Positions 23,579 to 34,100 of a stretch of 64,000 nt of DNA are shown here, piece after piece. Every line of letters starts with the position of its first letter. Position 1 is the stretch's first letter. Location: positions 22,884,001 through 22,948,000 of the forward strand of contig JAFFJZ010000006.1 in NCBI GenBank assembly GCA_018340375.1, in the 5' to 3' direction. Under the pieces are notes generated by a model. The model searched no databases, was not told the origin of the DNA, and worked only from the letters and a program-made list of their open reading frames with translations. The translations under genes and the position numbers were made by a program. The stretch comes from Gonatopus flavifemur. Taxonomy: Eukaryota; Arthropoda; Insecta; Hymenoptera; Dryinidae.

Positions 23579-24864
23579 TAGCTTCACTTTGAAGGAATTC
23601 TAGCGCCAGGACTCTGTTCATTCAATCACCTTTTACTCTCTTTGCAAAAGAGGAAATCAGTTAAACTCATGGTCCTGATTGCTTGGAAATTTTCTGACTT
23701 ATATCAATGTACAAAAGATCAATTAAATCGTGTAAATTACAGTCAATTCCATGAGGGATCTTCATCACGATAATTTTGAATCAAAATTGTTTGAAGTCTG
23801 AGGACCAATGAAGGAATTTCAAAGTATACTGAAACCCAATTTTCTGGACGAAAATTCAGTTTAATGGTGAAAAGTTTCTAAAACCAAGACTTTTCAAATT
23901 GAAACAACAAAAATATATTCTTTCCTAAATTCGAAGAATATGATTTCAATTCAATAGATTATTTTGTTCATTGAGAACAAGATTTATCAGAATAAGGGCA
24001 AAAAAATTTCTTTTGGACCTAAAAAATTGGCTCCTCACAGTCAGTGACGTTCGGATAACATTCATTTCGTAGCAAAGTCAAAAAAATTCAAGTATGAAAT
24101 CGAAGTGAACTTTGGAATTTGTCGCAGAGTGACTTTCTTCGAAGTTACAGCAACTTTTCTTAAGCAGCTGAGACATTACAGAAACAAAGTGTCTTTGAGC
24201 GTTGTGAATGCTTTCATGGAAATCTTCACAAAGAATGTGTGAAATAACCTTGTTCAAGTTAGTAGGGTAAATAACTCTGAAAGGGCTTCCACTAACCTTT
24301 ATTGCGAATACCATGAAGTTCGCTCCAAGTGGTTTCCAAGTTTACATAGAATTATTTATCTAAGCGACCCAACATATGTTCTAAGAGAAATCTCGTTCAT
24401 AATCAATGTTGTTCCCTTTCCAACACCTCCAAGCACTTTCAAGTTACTTTGATTGATATAAAAACCAAATTGAAACTTTTGAAGCACCAATTTCAATAAA
24501 AAATGAATGTCTTTTCACAACTTCGAAGAGTGCACGGAGACTGGATTTTGATACATCAATTTCCATCGATATCCAACCCACAAAAGAATGATAAAATAAA
24601 TCATTTTTTTTCCAGATGTAATATGATACATATTTCCATGAACTTGAACCGTCTTTGCCCAAATTTCACTTTGAAATTCCTATCGTTGAGGTGGGAACGT
24701 GCGTCGTATCTCTGGGAAAACCACTCCAAGAGTCTAATCGTTCGGAAGATATCCAATCGCGTGAAACGATTGATACACGACATGGAAGAGATGAAAACAT
24801 ATATATATATCCACATAGTAGGTGTCTGTAAAACGGAAAAAGAAGGTTTAAATTGATCATTTTT
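23579..24864. other. Intronic sequence next to the first coding exon
   Basis: It starts with GGAATTCTAGCGCCAGGACT (about 23594-23613), similar to the isolated end at 9183. The remainder is AT-rich with no feature that I can support. Confidence 0.4.
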
Positions 24865-24869
24865 CTCAC

Positions 24870-25077
24870 CTGGAAAATCTTTCTTGTAGCCAGGGGGTAG
24901 AAATGCGGCGGGTGGGGTGATAGGTGGTGCCGCGTCCCAACATGGAACGACGTCGGGTTGCATACCGTAACCCGGAGGAAGTTCTAGATTCACTTTCTGT
25001 TGTTTTTCGCAACGTCGTCTGCGACGACCACCTGGCGCAAAAGTTTTAACGGCCGCGAGGAAACCTACACCACTCAT
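24870..25077 (-). CDS. Probable first coding exon of an unidentified protein (N-terminal 69 residues)
   Basis: Seen: this is the clearest coding-like segment in the window. The ATG at 25077-25075 has a favourable insect context (CAAAATG). It is the first ATG after an in-frame stop at 25218-25216, and no other ATG occurs in that interval. The protein begins MSGVGFLAAVKTFAPGG, then a basic run RRRRR with CEKQQ (residues 18-26), then a proline-rich part with two LPPGY motifs (about residues 31-35 and 60-64), ending KKDFP plus one base. The end is a consensus donor, CCAG|GTGAG, with the intron GT at 24869-24868. The basic cluster followed by proline-rich sequence suggests a cytosolic disordered N terminus; no clear signal peptide is present. 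The downstream exon that fits in phase is at 144-1. I do not recognise the family. An alternative is an internal exon beginning at one of the first AGs just inside this frame. Confidence 0.62.
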
Positions 25078-25273
25078 TTTGTTTGTTGTTTTTTTTTTAG
25101 CGATTCGTAGAATCAATTGAGTACCAAAAATAGATATTTTGGTTTGGGGAAGGTTAGTGCCGAAGGAGAGGAAGTTGAGGAAGAGAGGATAGGTATTTAT
25201 GAATTTTGATGGGGATCAATAAAGGGGCATGATTGAGATCATTTAGAATATTTTAATACAAAGGAGGGGAACC
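25078..25273 (-). promoter_or_regulatory. Probable 5' UTR and promoter-proximal region, AG-free on the sense strand
   Basis: Seen: reading toward the ATG on the minus strand, no AG dinucleotide occurs between 25273 and 25074. G is scarce and C and T are common, with a pyrimidine-rich strip at about 25158-25195 followed by CACTAAC (near 25159-25153). The last 20 bases before the ATG are A-rich. No strict TATA box was found. The simple reading is a 5' UTR with the start site nearby. The alternative is a long AG-exclusion zone ahead of a 3' splice site, with CACTAAC as a distant branch point; in that case the coding segment is an internal exon. Confidence 0.4.
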
Positions 25274-27142
25274 TTCTTCGTCCTGTTGCCGATTTCTCGG
25301 ATCCATCGTTTCTCGTAGCAGTGTTCACCTGATGATAGACGATTAGAATTCTATTGTTAATGATCAACTAATTTCATGATTCTTTCATTCTTCGAAGGTT
25401 GTGATGTAAAGTGTCGGTATAGATATCTAAAACCTCTCCCTTCAGATTTCAATCCTCTTAGGATATAATTTGAAAACTAAGCGACTAAAGTGATGTCGAC
25501 TTTGGCATTTTGCAATTCCCATATTGATCGGTTTGAACCTTTCAAGGCCTCGACAATTTCCATTTTCTTAGGATTTTTATGTGAGCTGTAAAATCATTTA
25601 ACTTTTCCCAAGCGTGTATTGGAGAATGACGATGAGGCCCATGTTGTGCTTTCCCATACAATTATAGTTGGTAAACAATGGAGATGATGAATCTTAGTGC
25701 GGGCACATTTGAACTCGGGCAAAGCAATACAGCCAAGATGTTATCATCTCAGAGTTGGCCCCAAGTTGGGCAGCATGGGCACCCAACCTAAGCTTAGATT
25801 GGGCCCGTCATTGATGTGTCACACTTGGGTTGTTTTTAATTCATCATCAGGTTGCTTCGATGATTTTTATTTGTTATTTATCTCCATTTTGACTCGGAAA
25901 ATGAAAACAAAGCAATGGTAGAGTATTTACTTGTTGAGAATAAACAACAAACATTCATCAACAATATATATATCAGCCGGCTTCTTCATATCAAGAAATA
26001 TAAGAATGCGAGCGTAGCCAGTATCGTTTCTCTACGATCAATATTCCCAACTGAATTGTGTCCCGTACCTTTTTTCCTGAATTTTCTAAATTACGAAACA
26101 GGTGGGCGCACAATACCGTACGTTCAAGAGTGTTTCAAGTACGCAATTGGAGTTGACATAAGAATTGTGTTCATCCTGTCACACATATCCTGTGACAAAA
26201 TGTTCTTGAAATTTGAATCGTTGAATCATCTTGTTTCATCTCATCTCCTCACAAACTAATTCCTGGGAACATAATTCAAAAACTATATTTCATGTTTCAG
26301 GTCTTTTTAACAGCTGAATATTTCGTATTATTCGATTATCAATTCGTTTCAACAAACGATACAAACTTCTGCAACATACAGACATGTTGCAAAGTTACTA
26401 TGTTATAACTCTTTGATGAAGCCAGAAAAGATTTCTTTCCCCTAAAAGAATACACAGCGAGAAAAAAAGGAAAATAAATACAAGCTGCAACGGATTCATC
26501 CGCAATAAAGCTTGTTCTTCTTTTCATTTGATCCCCTATATATCTACAAACGTACTATCCGGTAAAGTCCTTTTTTTTTGTAAATTTTCTCTTTCATATA
26601 TTTATTTCTACGAGATTCTGCAATCATGTTTGTAAAAGTGCTTTAAATTCAATCAAAGTTAGAAAATAATCAACAGAACTGTTGAAATACGAAACAAACT
26701 TCGGTCCAAAAAAAAAAATATTACATCTCTACCAATGTAACGTCGAAACTCAAGAAAAATTTCTAATTGTACATTTAGCTTTTATTGTAGCATTGCTAGT
26801 AATATTAAATCCAAACAACTGTCCCGTCGCAAAAGTTTTAATAGTTCACCAGTTGCGTCTGACCACCACCAACAACGAAACACCACCATCCTCAACAACA
26901 CCCACCATCCGAAAGATTTTATCTCTTTCATTTTCATTAACCATTAAGAACGAGAAGAACAATAATAACAACAACATAATCATAAAATTCAAGCTGGTAT
27001 TGTTCTGAAAATGACACGTCGAACGAACGAACGAAAACAACGAATTATTCTCAATTTTTTCAAAAAACGAAATAACGAATAATTTCTATCGGAAAGGAAT
27101 GGAAAAAAGGAAGTTTCGTTCTTACGGCGGTACGTGTAAGAA

Positions 27143-27163
27143 AGAGAGAGAGAGAGAGAGAGA
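27143..27163. repeat. (GA)n microsatellite
   Basis: About ten uninterrupted GA units. Confidence 0.9.
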
Positions 27164-27765
27164 ATGAAATTTGTTCGTTGTCTATCTACAGAAAGTTTGC
27201 ACGTGTTTGGAATCTTTGAAGAATCTCATTGGAGAATTAACTGGGTCAATTTTCGATTTTGTATAAAGTCTCCTTTCATGTCGGAAGAGGAATTTTCAAC
27301 AGGGTATAAATGTGTATGTCTGCATCCACTCTATCATCTTCTCATTTCCCACAAAAGCAAGTTAGCTTGTGAAATCTCGACGGAGGAATTGGGAAGGTGA
27401 ATTCTAAATTCCAGATTGAATTTACTTTACTCTTCTTTGAGATTTTACAAAATTTATTGTGCATTCTTTTCAATGGAAGATATTCTTTACTTTTTCGTGT
27501 CGGGGAAAAGATATTGCTAAAATCTAATTGTTCGATGTGTAATGTCAGAATTATGGATAGTCATTTGCGAGTTGGTACCATCATCCACACTGAGGAAAGT
27601 GAACCATGTGGAAATGATAGTTGAATAACAGAATCTCTAAATTGATGATGGTGACTACGTTATTCGGTATCCATCTTATAGTATCCGAAACCAAATTCGC
27701 GAAGCTGTTCCCTAATTACTATTTGTACATGGTGATCGTTACATTCCACTTCTCTCAGTGTAGAT

Positions 27766-28248
27766 ATGAGAATTAAATCGATACGAGTCGATTGTAAGCT
27801 GGAGACCGAATGTGTTACACGTCTTTACATTTGGACGGGTGATTCTGTTTATTGTACTCGCAGGATGTATGACATTGTTGAATCCAAGGTGAAATCAAGG
27901 TGTGGGATTAAACATTGGACGGTGGTGTTAAGATTCGGTGACCCGCATAGTCGGTGTCTTGTTCATCGTGATCGTACGGACAACAACGATTGTACTTTGC
28001 GTTACCTGCATGGAAATGTTAAGGATGGTTCAGGGTCAACATGGAGAAGAATGCGAGACATTATCAACATTGATAGGACTATTTCTAACTCTCATTCTGA
28101 TAATATATCTCGATATCTCATATTCAAAAAATTGAAACGAATTGGTAATCGAATGACAAAATACTCAGCTGTTGGAGACTCAAAATTTTACAGTACATGC
28201 TTTGAACAATGTTTTCAGTTTCAAAGAGTTCAAGATAAACACCGATAA
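27766..28248 (+). other. Open frame of 160 codons, coding status uncertain
   Basis: This is among the longest open frames in the window. It starts at an ATG just after a CTCTCAG acceptor-like site (AG at 27757-27758), and the frame is open back to a stop at 27733-27735. The product is basic and Cys/Arg rich (about eight Cys and many Arg), without a signal peptide, membrane segment or domain that I recognise. No polyadenylation signal follows closely. It could be a terminal exon of an unknown gene, a decayed transposon, or chance. Confidence 0.15.
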
Positions 28249-28693
28249 TTAATTCATCAGATTTCGTGAATTTCAATTTTCGTTTCGATTCATTTTAGAT
28301 ACTGAGTCAGACATAGCTACGCCTTATTCGCAATGGCAGTTCAATTTCTGCACTAATTTAATTATTTCGCTGTAACCACTAGAAATTTATTGCCATCGTT
28401 ATTGTTTCTTCAACCCTTTCTGACCAGGCTTAATTCTGATGATTATAGTAATTTTTTTTTTCAATAGGCAATAGTTTCTATAGCTCCTAGTATGAACTCT
28501 GAATTTGTACAGAATTTTCAGTAACGTGGATTAAAAATTACTGATATGTAATCCATTCCAATGGGCACAGGGTGTTTATGACTAGACGAAGAAAAGGAGG
28601 AATAATTGAAAATATTTGTATATCACTAGTCGTGATAAATCTTCATTAAATTTCAGGGATTTAATACATCAAACGAAAATTAGTATCAAAGTA

Positions 28694-28818
28694 GTATCAG
28701 TGCAGGGTGTCCAGTTCGGGAATTTACTATTTGTTTCATTGGTCACTTCGTTTAACCTGATTTCATGACCGATTGATTCCATTAGAATTCTCCGAGGCTG
28801 GACATCCTGCAGTGATAC
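28694..28818. mobile_element. 125-bp MITE with GTATCAGTGCAGGGTGTCCAG ends
   Basis: The left end (GTATCAGTGCAGGGTGTCC then AG) and right end (CTGGACATCCTGCAGTGATAC's first 20 bases and C) are near-perfect inverses of about 21 bp. The interior is about 80 bp and non-coding. The class is uncertain. Confidence 0.7.
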
Positions 28819-30904
28819 CACTGAAAACTCTAATTTCTTGTAACGGATTTTGATCTTGAAATCCATTGGAACACGATTATTAATTTATAGTCATTTTTAT
28901 AAGTCGGCCAACCGTAAGAATTTTCTTCATGTTGATTTTCGTTCATCTTCACCGAAAGAAAGGATTTAATTCGTTCCCAAATCTTTGATAAAAATTGAAT
29001 TCCCAACTCCTAAACACTTGAGAAATGATTCATGTAGATCGATGAGATCGTTTAAAAGTTTCGAATTCAAATATTATGGTGATACAATCGGGATTTAATC
29101 GTGAGTGTTCTTGAGTTGATGAAATTTGCAGGGAACGGATTAAATCCACCGAATGTAACAGTTATCAAATATATATTCTTAAACATGACCAATCGAGTAT
29201 TTATAAAGTACTCAATAATTATAAACACGTACATGAAATGTAATAATTGTCATCAATTTGTATTTTAAGAATATATTTTACAATTGGTACCAGCTTTTTT
29301 TCAGTGTAATATTCTATCTTTTCGAATGTACACTTGTTACCTCGTTGTAGATGAATTTCGCCAACAGCCACCCAGTGTTCATTGTAATGGACACATGATT
29401 TTGTATTAAAATACTTGAAAATCCTCTTTGAAATCGAACACATTTCTTTGAATATTCAAACTGCATTCTCTATAGAATCAGTGAAATTTGTTTAAGTAAT
29501 AGAAATTGCAGTATCAAAAATTTCGAAAACATCCCATACGGGAAATATAATTTTGAATAATTTTCTTATCATCAATTGATACCTTTATTTTTATATCATC
29601 ACTTCCAAACTGCTCTAATTTGTGGAATGATTTTAATAATTTGCTAAATTCCATGTCCATTGGAATAAACGTCAGGTCAGAGTGTTTAGTATTTACATTC
29701 TTTGAATTATTGGCAGATCTTTGCAGTTAATCAGTTTGGCAACTTCATCTTCGTACGACAAAATTCAATCTCTCTCTCGAGAAAAAGAGCCTCAACATAA
29801 AGTAAGAGCGAAATTACTCAATTTTCAACGTTTTCCTTTTGTGTCCGTACATTGATAAAGGATACATCCTGCGCCCTCTTCCACTCTTATGGATATCAAG
29901 CATATTTCTGGAAAATCTGCGACTTCATGAATAACCCTTGTATTTTCAACTTCATCAAACGACGCAATCATACTACGAAACAATCATATTTCATTATTAT
30001 AATGAATTTTTTTTTACCATACTCTCCTCCACGATAGATCTAAATTCACAATTCATGATAACTTTTTTTCTATTATAAAAACCTTTTCATCCTCGATTAT
30101 GAGTATAATTTTCATAGGAATAGCTTCTATTTACAATTACGATTCATTGAATTCATATCCAGTCAATTTTCACTGCCATAACTGTCTTCGCTTGCAGAAC
30201 ATTCAAAATACCTCGATGGAATTTTGTTTGCTTTATTATGAATTGAAAATAATCACTGTTTTTGTTGTTGTATAGATTTTCTTATATAGATAATAAATTA
30301 ATCCTTTTTCTTACTTACAAATTAAGTGCATATTAATTTATGTATTATCAAACTTCGATCCATCAGTAAATATAATTGCAATTTTGGATCACATATGAAA
30401 TATATTTTTCTCCAGGGTGCAATTTCTATTTGAGATATACTTATAAAAAACTCTGTTATAGAATCTTTATTCTTCACACGAAAGAGAATATATATTGAAT
30501 AATTTTAAAATATCAATTCAAAAAGATTCATGTTGGAATAATTTTTCTCGCTGATTTTTCATCCAAAGTTTTCATTCCATCATCACAAAATAATTTTATA
30601 TGCTTCATATACGCAATTTATGCAAATGGAATATGCGATGTGGGCGGAAAAAGTATATTTTCGCGTAAAAATTGTACAAAATTCTGTCGTGAAAATAGGG
30701 ATGAATATCGATTTTTTTTTTTTTTATAAAAAAAGACATATCTATTATTATTGAGTTTTGAAGATATCGATGTTTTTGAAACTCATTCTTCCCCATATGG
30801 AGGATGATATTATAAAACTTGATATGAAATTCAATGTAAATTATATATAAAATTTTGCATTTTAATGTACACAATTTTTATATAATTCTATAAAAAATTA
30901 CATA
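28819..30904. other. AT-rich intergenic sequence
   Basis: An isolated CAGTG-type end (TTTTTTTTCAGTGTA) at about 29294-29307 has a weak inverted partner (AAATATATATTCTTAAA at 29168 against TTTAAGAATATATTTT at 29266). Otherwise nothing recognised. Confidence 0.4.
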
Positions 30905-31156
30905 GGCTGAAAAAAAAATTTATTCCAGTCAAATAAATGTTTATTTGTCCTGTAGCAAAGAAATATTTATTAGAATTCACAAAATATTCTTTGGAACCAA
31001 AGTAATTTATTTGAATTAAATAGATGGTTTTAATCGGTCATTTGATTCCAATAAATTGTTTTGGTTCCAAAGAATATTTTGTGAATTCTAATAAATATTT
31101 CTTTGGTACAGGACGAATGAATATTTATTTGACTGGAATCAATTTTCTTTTCAGTG
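30905..31156. mobile_element. Second CAAATAAAT-family MITE
   Basis: The right end TTCTTTTCAGTG is followed by TA. The left end is eroded (TA then GGCTGAAAAAAAA). Arms mirror over about 100 bp (GAATTCACAAAATATTCTTT and its inverse, TCAAATAAATGTTTATTTGT). Same family as 17449-17665. Confidence 0.8.
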
Positions 31157-31158
31157 TA

Positions 31159-34100
31159 GGGGGGGTAAAAAATCGCATGAAATGATATAAAATACTATTA
31201 AGTCATAAAAATCAAATGAAAAATTATATGTAAAAAAATGTTCTTCTTTGGAATTTTACAGCAGAATCCACTACTTCAATGTATGTGGGGAAAATTTCGT
31301 ATCACTTGTTTATGAATATTTCATAAACCAATCTCATATAAGTTACATAACATGGGAATATATAATCTTCCCTTCCAATCTAAAAAGTCTCTCCGAGTGA
31401 ATATCATTTTTGAGTATATATAAATCTTACGTTCAATCTATAAATTCTAGAAATTCTCGCTCATCATTAATTCATAAATCCCACACATAACTAAATTACG
31501 ATAACTATTGTAAATTGTTACATAATCATTCTTTTTTCCTTCCCCACCCCTTTGATATGCCACCCAAAGAGAGAGAGAGATATAGTACACATCGTGAATC
31601 GAATGAACACTTATGCATCACAACCACCGATTGAAGAACATAATCTATATACTCGAATGAATAAATGTGCGTACGTCAATTGAAATTTGGACCTCGGAGA
31701 AGAAGAATTCAATCATTTCTCTGTCTCGAAACTGAACGGATGTTGGAAAATCGATCACCAGTTGCGCTTTGTGAATGAAACGCGGGGGTTAACCAACTGG
31801 AAATCGTGAAAAAGAGGACCGAAGGGAAATGTCTACATGTATTTGGTGTGTACATGTACGTGTGCGGGTTCGATACGCGAGAGATCCGCTTCTTGCGAGA
31901 GCGTGCCCTGTACTGCTAGGGTTGCTTAGCTCTTACTTTTGTCTCGCGTGTAGTCGTCGTCTCCCACCCCGGTCCCACCCATCATCCACCCTTTCCTCTT
32001 CGTCGTCCTCCTCGTTTGCCTTCGGCCACCCTTTTTTCCCTGTCTACCGTCATATGTGTGATTTCGAATACGATGCGCGTGTAAAACACATCTCTTCTTC
32101 TTCTTCTTCTTGGTTTTTTCCTCGAGAGATATAAGAAACGTGAGCTGCTGCTCAGTTTCAATGTTTCAGAAAAATATGAGTTGAAAAGAATTCTTGTTGC
32201 AATCAACCGATGAAAAACAGTTGAAGCTGACAATCAAAATTTATTCCTTCGAAATTCGTCATTCCAAAAATCACTCAACCCACCGGATACCATAATAAAA
32301 TCAAACATTCACAAAATATTTTCAAAAAAGTATAAAACTCAAAAAAAAAACAACCTTCCTCCCTCGTTTTTATTCAGAATCTAATTATTCCGACTACAAT
32401 TTCAAACTTCATATAATTGAAGAACTTGCGTTGCACAATTAAAAGCGCATCATCCTCTCCAAATGTATTTGCATGTACTTTTTCCTTTATCTTCATTAAA
32501 ATTAAATTTCCCTAGAAATATAACTCTCTCGCGTGCTTGGGTGTGTGTGTGTACTAAAAGCAGATTTTATCACGAAAAAAGTATCACGATGAGACGCGAC
32601 AAAGAAAATCATTTGCAAAAGGGAAAATGAAATTGTGTGAAATTCACTGGCGTATCATGGGAAGGATTTTAGAAAATGACAAAGAACTTGACTCAAACTT
32701 GTTCCCTTGTTTCAGACCGAACACCGTTTGCAGGAGTGAATTTTTAACTCGTATATAGCTTCCAACAACCTTCCCACCTACGGCAAAGACACTGCAGCGA
32801 GTAAGAGAGTTTCTCTTGAGGTACTGCCAACACCGCATCTTCGTTCCATGAAAATCAAAATATCAAATATTCAAGGAATAGTAGGGGAGGATGAATTATT
32901 TCGATGAATCAGTGTGTGAAATTGATTAGAATTTTCTTTCACCTCAGACCGAAAGATGATATGAAATTTTGAATTTTCATTCTCGTAAGAGTGGTGGTGG
33001 TAGGTTGTTGTTGTTGCTGCCGCTCTCGCCTTCCCCTCTCGCGCAAACTCGTTACAGATAAAATAATATTGAAAATTCGAGGGGATGTCACGTCGTGAAC
33101 GAAAATAAGAAGACCTCTTCATATCGGTTTAATATGAATTATGACACGAATAACTACCATTTGTCGTACCCGATTGAATACTTTTCGTTGATACACACAT
33201 AAATATTTATGGAGAAGTTTTTATCTGATTTCAAAATGCTTGATTTATATTTGGAGTTGCAGGAATGACGTGGGGTGGATTTATCGGATTTGAATTATTA
33301 TGGTAATTGATAAATCACACAAATGGTTGGGGGAAAAGAAAAAAAACAGGACTTGATTAATTCATACTTGTTCTCTCTTCTCGAATGGATAGGATGATTC
33401 GTTAGGATTTTTAATGAATTTGAGATGAGAGGGAAATTAATTCTCGGAATGAGTTCGATATTTCATTGACGGGGATGAATGTTGTGTTTTTTTTTTCCTT
33501 TCTTTTGGGAAGCCTTGTGGGAATGGAAAATGGATGAAGAAGAAACGTGAACCCGAGTCTGGCTATAAATGTCTCGATCTACTGCGCCCTCTATCTATCT
33601 CTACGAACCCCCGCAAATCAATTTTGAAAATCTAATATCAAAATCTTTGAGTTTTGATTATGGAGATCCGATTATAGGACGGATTGAAATTGATGTTTCC
33701 AACTCCTGTGAATCCTCGTTTCTATTATTCGCGTTTTGTCTCGCTTCGATCGATCCTGTGTTATATTAACACAAGTTGAATGTCACGAGTACGTTTATAA
33801 AAGAGGAAGAAAAATTAGCTTAGAAGTCAACCTGTTGAGGAAAAGTTATCGGTCTATCAGCTTGAATTGAACGAGCCCCTTCGTCACGTCCCATATCATC
33901 GAACAATCAAATCAATTATAAGTAATCGATTATCACTGACGGGTTTGCAAGAGATTCTATTCAGAAATTGATCAATTAGATTATACAGGGATTGAAATGA
34001 TAAGCCAAGACCACAATCGAGGAGCGTGATTTTTGAACTTTAACGTCATTGGAGCTCCCTCTTATCAAGAGAGAGGAATCAAGATGAACCGTGTGGGTAA

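Larger units (their letters stand above)
145..24869 (-). other. Inferred large intron (about 24.7 kb)
   Basis: Inference: this interval runs from a GTGAG donor at 24869 to a TTTACAG acceptor at 145 and joins two minus-strand exons in compatible phase. Extra exons inside it cannot be excluded, but I saw no GC-raised, splice-bounded open stretch that convinces me. The interval is largely AT-rich and carries about 18 transposon-derived elements, listed separately. Confidence 0.5.
25274..28693. other. Sequence upstream of the minus-strand gene
   Basis: It contains a GC-raised patch with GCCCAA/TTGGGC words at about 25720-25820 (possibly a decayed repeat), a (GA)n microsatellite, and the uncharacterised open frame at 27766-28248. 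No confident promoter motif was found. Confidence 0.4.

Noticed and set aside
25078..25116. In-frame extension of the first exon upstream of the ATG at 25077
   Set aside because: It would need a TTG start and encodes a lysine run from a poly-A stretch; the ATG has the better context.
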